A program made the position numbers and the translations under genes. Source: a bacterium (GTDB lineage Bacteria > Planctomycetota > J058 > JAJDCP01). From it: a stretch of 13,885 bases of DNA. Position 1 is the stretch's first letter, and every line of letters begins with the position of its first letter. Location of the stretch: assembly GCA_030428695.1 (NCBI GenBank), contig JAUIEM010000270.1:1-13885 (forward strand), written 5' to 3'. This document shows, in pieces, positions 1-6,686 of the stretch. Below the pieces are notes generated by a model. It was not told the DNA's origin, made no database searches, and saw only the letters and a list, made by a program, of their open reading frames with translations.

Positions 1-18
1 GCGACGTGGCGCCCGCGA

Positions 19-53
19 GCTGCCTACTGTAGGAGCGCGGGGAGAAAGTGCAA
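19..53 (-). promoter_or_regulatory. Possible sigma-70-type promoter reading out of the window
   Basis: On the minus strand a TTGCAC box (48-53) is followed, after a 16-bp spacer, by TACAGT (26-31). This gives a predicted start of transcription near 19, so it would serve a gene to the left of the window. It is a match by eye to the -35/-10 consensus in otherwise GC-rich DNA. The rest of 1-203 holds no open frame with coding character that I can support. Confidence 0.35.
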
Positions 54-203
54 GGTATGTCTGGAATCGGGGACCGGGGCCGGTCGGGGAGGCAGAGCAG
101 AGCGTCGCCTGCGCTGAGGAGGCGAAAGTCGTCGGCGGCGGGAGCGGGGTGCTCGAGCGACACAAACCGCGAGGGCCAGACGGGGACCTGACCCTTCAGG
201 CGC

Positions 204-455
204 TCAGGCGGAGGCTTCCTCGTTCGCCTTGACGTCCTGCTTGACCTGGGTGTCCGGGAGCTGCTTCTGGGGCTTGGGGATCTCGGCCTTCTCGATGTCG
301 TCCTCGATGCCGCGGACGCCCTTCTTGAACTCGGTCACGCCCTTGCCGAGCGAGCGCATGACCTGCGGGAGGCGGTTCCCGAACAGGAGCAGCGCGAGGA
401 CGGCGATCACCAGCAGCTCGGCTCCGGAGAGCCCACCGAACAGGGCGAGAATCAT
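204..455 (-). CDS. tatA: Sec-independent protein translocase subunit TatA
   Basis: An 83-residue TatA-type subunit of the twin-arginine translocase, which moves folded proteins across the inner membrane together with TatC. A short N-terminal hydrophobic helix (about residues 9-24, with the typical acidic residue E13) leads into the hinge FGNRLP (25-30). An amphipathic, lysine-rich helix follows (about 31-55, with SLGKGVTEFKKG), then a polar tail ending in acidic and alanine residues. This is the usual TatA/TatE length and order; TatB is normally longer. The start ATG at 455 has a strong GGGAGG ribosome-binding site five to six bases upstream. It lies 112 bp downstream of the TPR-like gene on the same strand. 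No tatB or tatC is in the window, so this is a detached tatA, which is common outside Proteobacteria. The family call is firm; TatA versus TatB rests on length and motif. Confidence 0.9.
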   Translation of the reverse strand: MILALFGGLSGAELLVIAVLALLLFGNRLPQVMRSLGKGVTEFKKGVRGIEDDIEKAEIPKPQKQLPDTQVKQDVKANEEASA

Positions 456-484
456 CTTTACCTCCCGGTCTGCACCGGTTTCCT

Positions 485-503
485 GAGCGCCGTCGGGGCG
501 CTC
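485..503. other. Perfect 7-bp stem hairpin in the tatA leader
   Basis: GAGCGCC (485-491) and GGCGCTC (497-503) form a perfect 7-bp stem with a 5-base loop, between the TPR-like gene and tatA. No T-tract follows on either strand, so it is a poor intrinsic terminator. It could be a leader structure or an mRNA-stabilising hairpin. Confidence 0.35.
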
Positions 504-517
504 TGTCTGCTTCCTCC

Positions 518-546
518 ACCATAGCCGATACGGAACCCGATTTCAC
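518..546 (-). promoter_or_regulatory. Weak candidate promoter for tatA
   Basis: On the minus strand GTGAAA (541-546), a 17-bp spacer and TATGGT (518-523) lie upstream of tatA, with 4 of 6 consensus matches in each box. A small inverted repeat, GATTTC-acc-GAAATC (539-553), overlaps the -35 box. If real, tatA can be transcribed independently of the upstream TPR-like gene. Confidence 0.28.
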
Positions 547-567
547 CGAAATCTGGAGGACAGCTCG

Positions 568-2571
568 CTACTCCTCGGCGTCACCCGCGCGCAGATCGGC
601 GAAGGCCGGCCGCTCCCACAGCCCGGCGAACTCCTCCGAAGCGGCCTCGTGCGCCCAGCGCAGCGCGCCGCCCGGGACCCGGCCCAGGGCCTCCTTCAGC
701 CCCCGCAGGCGCTCGAGCACGACCGCCTCCGCGACCTCTCCCGCGCCGTGGGCGCGGGCCGCCGCGCGGGCGGCGGCGAGGTGGTCCTGCGCGCGCGGCG
801 GGCCCTCGGCCAGGACCTCTGCGAACAGGGCGCTGGCGCGGACGGGCTCGCCGAGGCGCAGCAGGTGGTGGGCGAGGTAGCGCCGCGCCTCGGGGGTCCC
901 GGGCGGCAGCTCCCCGGCGACCAGCAGCACCTCGTCCACGCGCTGGCGGGTCGTCTCGACCATGCGCTCGAAGCGGTCGAGCTGCAGGACGTTGACCGGC
1001 CCGGCCACGGCGCGCTGGAGGGCGAGAGCCTCCTCCCCCGCGACCAGGAAGGCGAAGGGATCCCGGCCCTGGGCGTAGGCGAGCGAGGTCAGGGTGTTGG
1101 CGAGCACCCTGACGTGGCCGGAGCCGTGGACGGCGACGAGCAGCCGCGCGTAGCGCACGGCCTCCTCCTGCGCCCGCACCGCCTCCTCCTCGAGCTCGAC
1201 GGAGCGGCTCCCGGCGCTCTGGCCCGACAGCGAGCGGCTGAGGTAGGCGGCCGCCTCGATCGCCTCGAGCAGGTCGCGCTCGCCCGGCGGCCCCTGGTCG
1301 ACCAGCCAGCCCCAACGCGCGACGGCCTCGCGCGCGGTGTCGAGCGGGTCGGCCATCAGGAAGCGCCGGTCCAGGCCGCTCTGGCCCTGGGCGAGCAACA
1401 GCAGGATGCGGGCGCGCTCGCGGTGCAGGCGCAGCTCTTGCGGCCAGGTCTCCAGGGCTTCGTCGGCGTGGCGTCGGGCCCGCTCGAGGACGTCGACCGC
1501 CCAGCTCCGGTCGCTGTTCGAGCCGTAGCCGACGAGGAACTCCGTCGCCGCCCGCAGCCACTCGAGGCGGCGCAGCTCGCTGACCGGACCGGGACGGAGG
1601 ACGACCAGCCAGTCGTGCAGGGCGTCGATGCGGCTCGTGCCGAGCCCGAGCAGATCCGCGGCCCCGGCCCGGCGGTGCAGGGTGTAGATGTCGATCAGCG
1701 CGAGGATCACGTCCGGGTCGGGACGGACCTCCCGGTACAGGGGCTCGAGCAGCGCGCGCGCCGCGTCGAGCTCGGCGGAGGCCTCGGCCTTGCGCTGGCT
1801 CGCGAGCAGCACCCGGGCCTCGCCCCGCCGCGCCCGCGCCCGGGCGAGCAGCCCCGGCGTGCCGGAGAGGAAGCCGCGCCGGAGGCAGTCGTACTGCTCG
1901 CGCCAGGCCTCCCGGGCCCGCTGGGCGAGCTCGGCCGGGAGGGTCAGGTCCGCCTCGCTCGCCGCCCGCGCCTGACCCTCGAGCAGGGCGAGCTCGGCCC
2001 AGGAGCCGAGCGCGAGCACCAGCTGCGCCCGCGCCTCCGGGCCGCGCTCGCGGTGCGTCCGCAACAGGCCGATCGCCTCCTCGAGGGGGCGCGAGGCCTC
2101 GGCGAGGGCGCCCGCCTCGAGGTGCACCCGCCCCAGGCGCGCGAGCAGCAGCCCCCGCGGCAGCTCGACCTCCGGGCCGCCCGTCAGCTGCTCGAGCCCG
2201 CGGCGCAGGGCCGCGGAGGCGCGCGCGTGGTCGCCGGCCATGCGCGCCGAGTCGGCGATGATCCCGAGGTTGCACGCGAGGACCAGGCGCACGGTGTCGT
2301 CCGGGGCGCTCCGCAACAGCTCCTCGCAGCGCGCGACCCGCCGCGCGCACACCGCGAGCCGCCCGCCGTCCCGCCACAGCGCCGCCTCCGCGGGCCGGGC
2401 CGGGGCCTGGACGGGCGCAGGGGGCTGCCCGGTCCGCGCCCGCTCCTGCTCGAGGGCGCGGCGGGCGCGGGCCCAGCCGAAGCCGAGGCCAGCGGCGGTC
2501 ATCAGCGCGAGCACGGCGATCAGCGCGAAGATGGCGGCGCGGCCGGAGCGGCGGCCGGTCGGAGCTCCCAT
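568..2571 (-). CDS. Membrane-anchored TPR-like protein, resembling the tail of a planctomycete receptor kinase
   Basis: A 667-residue protein with no enzyme motif that I recognise. Basic residues (RRSGR, 7-11) precede one hydrophobic segment (about 12-33). A charged, coiled-coil-like stretch (RARRALEQERAR) follows, then a long alanine-, leucine- and arginine-rich helical region with tetratricopeptide-like helix pairs, for example the LLLARLGRVHLEAGALAEA region and near the C-terminus. The order TM-linker-TPR is what follows the kinase domain in many planctomycete Ser/Thr kinases, but no kinase domain is present here. The ATG at 2571 is preferred because GAGGTGG lies just upstream; a GTG at 2610 would add 13 residues without a good ribosome site. 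It is divergent from the ERG2-like gene and upstream of tatA. A scaffold or interaction role is inferred only. Confidence 0.75.
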   Translation of the reverse strand: MGAPTGRRSGRAAIFALIAVLALMTAAGLGFGWARARRALEQERARTGQPPAPVQAPARPAEAALWRDGGRLAVCARRVARCEELLRSAPDDTVRLVLACNLGIIADSARMAGDHARASAALRRGLEQLTGGPEVELPRGLLLARLGRVHLEAGALAEASRPLEEAIGLLRTHRERGPEARAQLVLALGSWAELALLEGQARAASEADLTLPAELAQRAREAWREQYDCLRRGFLSGTPGLLARARARRGEARVLLASQRKAEASAELDAARALLEPLYREVRPDPDVILALIDIYTLHRRAGAADLLGLGTSRIDALHDWLVVLRPGPVSELRRLEWLRAATEFLVGYGSNSDRSWAVDVLERARRHADEALETWPQELRLHRERARILLLLAQGQSGLDRRFLMADPLDTAREAVARWGWLVDQGPPGERDLLEAIEAAAYLSRSLSGQSAGSRSVELEEEAVRAQEEAVRYARLLVAVHGSGHVRVLANTLTSLAYAQGRDPFAFLVAGEEALALQRAVAGPVNVLQLDRFERMVETTRQRVDEVLLVAGELPPGTPEARRYLAHHLLRLGEPVRASALFAEVLAEGPPRAQDHLAAARAAARAHGAGEVAEAVVLERLRGLKEALGRVPGGALRWAHEAASEEFAGLWERPAFADLRAGDAEE

Positions 2572-2639
2572 GGTCCACCTCGGGTCGGGGATGTCCCGTC
2601 CAGGATGCACGCTCGGCCGTCCCCGTCAACGACGTCCCC

Positions 2640-2668
2640 TTGTGCCCGCGAGCCGCGGGCCGTATGGT
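2640..2668 (+). promoter_or_regulatory. Candidate promoter of the ERG2-like gene
   Basis: TTGTGC (2640-2645), a 17-bp spacer and TATGGT (2663-2668) precede the ERG2-like ATG by 24 bp, with AGGAG (2681-2685) as the ribosome site. The -10 hexamer is the same as the one proposed before tatA. The -35 box matches consensus at only three positions. Confidence 0.35.
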
Positions 2669-2692
2669 CGGCCCCCGAAAAGGAGAACGCCG

Positions 2693-3292
2693 ATGTTTGT
2701 ATTCGACCCCGACGAGCTCCACGCCTGCGTGGCCGCGGTCGTCGCGGAAAAACTGCCCCGCGCCGAGGCCTTCGACGTCCTGACGGCCCGGCTCCAGGAG
2801 CGCTACCCCGCCATCGACGCCGGGCCGCGGCGCTGGATCTTCAACAACGCCGGCGGGGCGATGGGGCAGATGTGCCTGCTCTACGCCTCCCTGCGGGAGT
2901 ACCTGATCTTCTTCGGCACGCCGATCGGCACCGAGGGCCACTCGGGGCGCTACGCGACCGAGGTCTACGACTTCGTGTTCGACGGGGAGATGGAGTGCTA
3001 CCTCGAGGGCGAGACCGAGCGGCGCACCTACGGCCCGGGCTCCTACGCGGTGTTGCGCAAGAACGAGGTCAAGGGCTACCGGGTCCGCGACCGGGCCTGG
3101 ATGCTCGAGTACGCGCGCGGCCCCATTCCCCTGATGCTGCCCTTCGGCCTCGCCGACACCCTGTTCAGCACCATCGATGTGGTCACCGCCGGCCGCACCC
3201 TCTGGCACTACGGCCGCCACGTCGTGCAGAGCACCTTGCGCCGGCCCGCCCCCGCAGTTTCTTCCAACGTCCGCTCGGGCGCTCCGTTTTAA
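2693..3292 (+). CDS. ERG2/sigma-1 receptor family protein (sterol C8-isomerase-like), bacterial, without N-terminal TM helix
   Basis: A 199-residue protein of the ERG2/sigma-1 receptor family, in eukaryotes a sterol C8-C7 isomerase (fungal Erg2) or an ER ligand-binding chaperone (sigma-1). Visible family blocks are FVF (2-4), WIFNNAGGAMG (48-58), the EYLIFFGT stretch (69-76), GHSGRY (82-87), WMLEYARG (136-143) and LPFGLADTLFST (149-160). Against human sigma-1, recalled from memory, the alignment is gapless with an offset of 33. Thus E69, Y70, D93 and E139 correspond to E102, Y103, D126 and E172, the last two being the ligand-pocket acids. The protein begins where the human membrane helix ends; its hydrophobic C-terminal helices (about 144-182) could still bind a membrane. 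The ATG has AGGAG upstream. A secreted zinc peptidase gene follows closely. The substrate is unknown: no other sterol gene is in the window. Confidence 0.92.
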   Translation: MFVFDPDELHACVAAVVAEKLPRAEAFDVLTARLQERYPAIDAGPRRWIFNNAGGAMGQMCLLYASLREYLIFFGTPIGTEGHSGRYATEVYDFVFDGEMECYLEGETERRTYGPGSYAVLRKNEVKGYRVRDRAWMLEYARGPIPLMLPFGLADTLFSTIDVVTAGRTLWHYGRHVVQSTLRRPAPAVSSNVRSGAPF

Positions 3293-3324
3293 GGAACGAC
3301 GCCCCACGAAACGGAGACATGTCC

Positions 3325-4662
3325 ATGCTGAAGCGAACGATCGCGCTCTTCGCCCTGCTCGCACTGCTGGTGCCTGCCTGGGGACAAGACCGCGAAGAGC
3401 CCGAGGAAGTGACGAAGATCCGCGAGATGGTCCCGCGCCTGATGGAGAGCCTCGAGCAGATCCGCGGCCTGACCTTCGAGCACGACGTGACGGTCAACTA
3501 CCAGACCGACGAAGAGTTCCGCGCCTACATGCGCAAGAGCATCGACGAGGAGTACCCCGCCGAGCGCGCCCACGCCGACGTGATGCTGCTCGCCGCGGTC
3601 GGCCTGCTGCCGATCGGCTACGACATCCGCGAGGAGATGATCGACGCGACCTCGTCCCAGGCTCTCGCCTACTACGAGCCGAGCCTCGGGGCCTTCTTCG
3701 TGCTGAAGACCGGCATGCCCCTCGACATGGTCGAGCCGATGGTCCTGCACGAGCTCAACCACGCCCTGCAGGACCAGCGCTTCGGGCTGGCCGAGCCGAT
3801 GGAAGAGCTCGCAAGCGCCGAGGCCGCGAACGAAGACCAGGTGCTCGCCTTCCGCTTCCTCGTCGAGGGCGAGGCGACCTACACGATGACGCTGTACTCG
3901 CTCGACAAGCAGGGCGGCGCCCGCGGCATGCTCGACATGACCCTGCGCATGCAGGCGACGATGAGCCGCGAGCGCATGTCGATGATGGAGCGCACCCAGG
4001 CGCGCCTGATGGGCGAGGATGGCGCGAAGATGCTCGAGGCCCTCGACGCCCGCGACAAGCTGCCCCACTACATCTACCACGGGCTGCTCGACCCCTACCT
4101 CAAGGGCGCCTGGTTCGTGCACAACATCGTCGAAGAGGGCGGCATGGAGGCGATCGACGAGGCCTTCCGCAACCCGCCGTCCAGCACCGAGCAGGTGCTG
4201 CATCCCGAGAAGGCCATCGGCCCCGACCGCGACGAGCCGGTCAGCCTGACCCTGCCGGATGTCAGCGCCCAGCTCGGCGCCGGCGTCTCCCTGATCGGGC
4301 GCAACACCCTCGGTGAGCTCAACATGCGCGTGATCTTCAAGGAGCTCGGGGCCGGTCTGCAGGAAGCGGCCTGCGCGGGCTGGGACGGCGACCGCATCCA
4401 CGCCTACGCCAGAGGTGGCGACAAGGAAGCGCAGATCGTCTGGCTGACGACCTGGGACAGCGAAGCCGACGCCGAAGAGTTCGCGGCCGCCCTGAAGAAG
4501 CACCAGAAGAAGGGTCCCGCGCCGCTCGCGGGCGCGACCGTCCAGCAGAACGGCGCCGACGTGCTGGTCCTCGGCGTCGACGAGGCCGCGGTCGACGCGG
4601 TCGCCGCGGCGGTCTGGGCCGGCGCCGAGCGCTCCGGCGAGACCACCGCCTGGTTCAAGTAG
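3325..4662 (+). CDS. Secreted HExxH zinc metallopeptidase-like protein
   Basis: A 445-residue protein with a clear signal peptide (LKRT, then a leucine/alanine core, and AWGQ around residues 18-21), so probably exported. The zinc-binding helix is HELNH (142-146) in the context VLHELNHALQDQ. An EGEA motif follows at 181-184, in a helix like those that give the third (glutamate) zinc ligand in gluzincins. E143 would be the catalytic base. I recognise no specific peptidase family, and the C-terminal 150 residues carry no motif that I know. ATG 3325 is chosen because GGAG (3313-3316) lies eight bases upstream; the in-frame ATG at 3319 is only two bases from it. It starts 32 bp after the ERG2-like stop, so the two are probably one operon. 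Its 3' end overlaps the asparaginase gene by 8 bp on the opposite strand. Confidence 0.82.
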   Translation: MLKRTIALFALLALLVPAWGQDREEPEEVTKIREMVPRLMESLEQIRGLTFEHDVTVNYQTDEEFRAYMRKSIDEEYPAERAHADVMLLAAVGLLPIGYDIREEMIDATSSQALAYYEPSLGAFFVLKTGMPLDMVEPMVLHELNHALQDQRFGLAEPMEELASAEAANEDQVLAFRFLVEGEATYTMTLYSLDKQGGARGMLDMTLRMQATMSRERMSMMERTQARLMGEDGAKMLEALDARDKLPHYIYHGLLDPYLKGAWFVHNIVEEGGMEAIDEAFRNPPSSTEQVLHPEKAIGPDRDEPVSLTLPDVSAQLGAGVSLIGRNTLGELNMRVIFKELGAGLQEAACAGWDGDRIHAYARGGDKEAQIVWLTTWDSEADAEEFAAALKKHQKKGPAPLAGATVQQNGADVLVLGVDEAAVDAVAAAVWAGAERSGETTAWFK

Positions 4663-5671
4663 GCGCGCTGTTCCGGTCGAGGTGTTGCTGCCCTCCCCCG
4701 TCCGCCCAGGCGACCCCGCAGGCCTCGGTCGTGTAGGCGTAGCCGACGCGGCCCTGCGGGGTCAGGGCGATCACCCCGAGCAGCCCCCCCATCCCGACCA
4801 CCTCCGCGAAGCTCCGGCGCAGGGCCTGCTCCAGGCTCGCGCCGTCGAGCATCCGGGTCGCGATGCGCCCGCACAGGTTCAGGTCGAGGATCTGCTCGCC
4901 GAAGCCGGTCGCCGACAGCCCGACCACCGGGCAGGCGTAGTTGCCGGCGGGGGTCGGCGTGTCGCTGACCCGCCCCGGGCGCTCGTGCCCGCGTCCGCCG
5001 GTCGAGGTGCAGGCCCACAGGCCACCCGCCGCATCGATCGCGACCGCCCCGACCGTGCCGCTGCGCTGATCCGCCGGCGGCCGCAGCGCCTCGAGGTCCT
5101 CGGGCACCGGCAGCCCCGCCGCCCGGGCCCGCTGCAGGGGCGCGTGGCCGGCGTCCCCGACCGCCGCCTCGGGGTCGGCGCTGTCGCCCTTCGCGACCAG
5201 GTCGCGCCAGCGCGCGACCGAGGCCGGCGTGCGCAGATCGGCGCTCGGCCAGCCGAGCTCGGCCATCAGCTCCCGCGCCCCGTCGCCGTCGAGGTTGCGG
5301 TCGCCGCTCGCCTGCAGCTCCGCCGCGAGCCGCGCCGGATGCAGGCAGCCCTGGACGTTGTAGATCGCCGACAGCCGGCTCTTCCGCCCGTCCATCAGCG
5401 CCGCCGACAGCCGGCAGCGGCCGTCCTGCTGCAGCTTGGAGCCGCGCCCGGCGTTGAAGGCGGGCTCCTCTTCGAGCAGGCTGATCGCGGCGAGCACCGC
5501 CTCGCGGGCGTCGGGAGCCGCGACCCCGCGCCGGGCCGCCTCGGCGAGCAGCCGTCCTCGGGCGGCGCGGCGCTCGGGGCCGATGGTCCGCAGGTAGGCG
5601 CCCGCGCCGCCGTGGACGATGATCGCGGGCGGCCGCACCGACCCGAGGACGAGCTCGTAGCCTTCGCTCAT
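4655..5671 (-). CDS. Isoaspartyl peptidase/L-asparaginase, Ntn-hydrolase (plant-type asparaginase family)
   Basis: A 338-residue member of the Ntn asparaginase family, which hydrolyses isoaspartyl dipeptides and/or asparagine after self-cleavage. Motifs in order are HGGAGA near residue 20, FNAGRGSKLQQDG (sodium-loop region), and SGTVGAVAID with the predicted nucleophile T206 at a Gly-Thr cleavage site. TSTGG follows with T224, then RPGRVSDTP with R234 and D237, and SATGFGE. The spacing T206-T224-R234-D237 equals that of the E. coli enzyme (T179, T197, R207, D210) as I recall it. Maturation would give a large alpha and a smaller beta subunit. No signal peptide is seen, so it is cytosolic. The ATG has GGAG seven bases upstream. 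It is the last gene of a minus-strand run. Specificity (peptidase, asparaginase or glycosylasparaginase) cannot be settled here. Confidence 0.93.
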   Translation of the reverse strand: MSEGYELVLGSVRPPAIIVHGGAGAYLRTIGPERRAARGRLLAEAARRGVAAPDAREAVLAAISLLEEEPAFNAGRGSKLQQDGRCRLSAALMDGRKSRLSAIYNVQGCLHPARLAAELQASGDRNLDGDGARELMAELGWPSADLRTPASVARWRDLVAKGDSADPEAAVGDAGHAPLQRARAAGLPVPEDLEALRPPADQRSGTVGAVAIDAAGGLWACTSTGGRGHERPGRVSDTPTPAGNYACPVVGLSATGFGEQILDLNLCGRIATRMLDGASLEQALRRSFAEVVGMGGLLGVIALTPQGRVGYAYTTEACGVAWADGGGQQHLDRNSAPT

Positions 5672-5747
5672 GGGACTGCTCCGTGTGGGGTACAGGCTCG
5701 GTCTACACGGTGGGAGTGCGCCTTGCCTGCCGACCAGGTGGCTGCCC

Positions 5748-6587
5748 TCAGACCAGCTCGAAACACCAGCCGCGCTCTCCTCGCAGCGCGTTGAAGCGCT
5801 CGAGCAGGCGCTGTTTGCGGGCCTCGCGCTCCGGCTTCTCGCCGCGGAGGAACTCGACGGCCGCGAGGTAGCGCACCTCCCCCGCCAGCCGCTTGCGACG
5901 CCCGATGCCGTCGAGGACGACGAGGAGCCGCTCGAGCCCGGCGGCGTCGGGATCGCCCGCGACGGTGTAGACGTCGACCAGCGTCTTGTCGCCGTCGAAC
6001 AGGTTGAAGACCGGCGGCGGCCCGCTCGCCTCGCTGCGCGGCCGGCGGATGCGGTAGCGGAAGTAGCGCGGCGCGCCCTCTTCCTCGGCCTCGAGCACCT
6101 GGCCCATCCGCGCCCCGCGCTCGTTCAGGGGCAGCAGCTCGAGCTCCGGCAGCTGCAGGAAGCGCTGCGCGGGAGGGATGCCGCGCGTGCGGAGCTCCTT
6201 CCATCCACACAGCTCCGCGTCGAGCGGGCCATCCACCTCGGGGTCCGGGCTGGCCCAGTGCTCGACGCGCGTGCCGTCGACGAAGCGCTCGAGCTCGAAG
6301 CCGAAGGTCGGGCTGCTGACACGGGCGAGCAGCAGCTCGCCGCGGATGGTCCGGCAGATCTCCTGGGCCATCGCCGAGGAGAAGTCGCTGCCCGGCTCGA
6401 GGAGGACCGTCCACGGCCCCGCGGGGCGCGCGCCGGGGTCTTCCTCCTCCTCGTCTTCCGCCGGCGGCCGTGGAAACAGCGCGAACAGCGGACGGTCCGG
6501 ATGGCCGCGCGCGGCCCGGACCCGGACCAGGGTGTCGGTCAGGCCCTGCATCGCATAGCCGCGCAGGAAGATGTGGGAGGACTGCAT
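5748..6587 (-). CDS. Unrecognised 279-residue cytosolic protein
   Basis: I do not recognise this protein. It has no signal peptide or membrane segment. It begins MQSSHIFLRGYAMQG, carries an acidic run (EDEEEED, about residues 44-50), then a stretch with WTVLLEPGSD, FGFELERF and a following EHWASPDPE. The C-terminal third is basic and helical. ATG 6587 is chosen because a good promoter (-35 at 6648-6653, -10 at 6625-6630) lies upstream; the longer TTG start at 6653 would fall inside the -35 box. Shine-Dalgarno support for 6587 is weak. It is followed 76 bp later by the asparaginase gene on the same strand. Codon use matches its neighbours, so it is a real native gene. Confidence 0.75.
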   Translation of the reverse strand: MQSSHIFLRGYAMQGLTDTLVRVRAARGHPDRPLFALFPRPPAEDEEEEDPGARPAGPWTVLLEPGSDFSSAMAQEICRTIRGELLLARVSSPTFGFELERFVDGTRVEHWASPDPEVDGPLDAELCGWKELRTRGIPPAQRFLQLPELELLPLNERGARMGQVLEAEEEGAPRYFRYRIRRPRSEASGPPPVFNLFDGDKTLVDVYTVAGDPDAAGLERLLVVLDGIGRRKRLAGEVRYLAAVEFLRGEKPEREARKQRLLERFNALRGERGWCFELV

Positions 6588-6624
6588 GCCCACGGCGTCG
6601 ATCCGTCTCAGAGAGCCCGGGAGG

Positions 6625-6653
6625 ACTATAGTCCGCGCCGGGTCGGGGAACAA
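6625..6653 (-). promoter_or_regulatory. Good sigma-70-like promoter before the unrecognised gene
   Basis: On the minus strand TTGTTC (6648-6653), exactly 17 bp, and TATAGT (6625-6630). The -10 lies inside a perfect 12-bp palindrome, GGACTATAGTCC (6623-6634), which could be an operator. Predicted transcription starts near 6618, leaving a leader of about 30 nt before ATG 6587. Confidence 0.55.
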
Positions 6654-6686
6654 GTCTGCGCCGTCCGCAGGCCGATCCGGCGGCTC

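Noticed and set aside
187..200. CCTGA-CCCT-TCAGG hairpin just after tatA
   Set aside because: The stem is only 5 bp and no T-run follows, so it is not supportable as a terminator.
649..2692. Long plus-strand open frame running into the zinc peptidase (649-4662)
   Set aside because: The first part is antisense to the TPR-like gene and of low-complexity GC-rich composition. The real genes in this stretch start at 2693 and 3325 with ribosome sites.
4655..5671. Glycosylasparaginase as the name of the Ntn hydrolase
   Set aside because: It lacks a signal peptide, and its motifs and spacing match isoaspartyl peptidase/asparaginase better, though activity is not proven.
6588..6653. TTG start at 6653 for the unrecognised protein
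   Set aside because: The TTG falls in the -35 box of a good promoter whose transcript would start downstream, so ATG 6587 is preferred.
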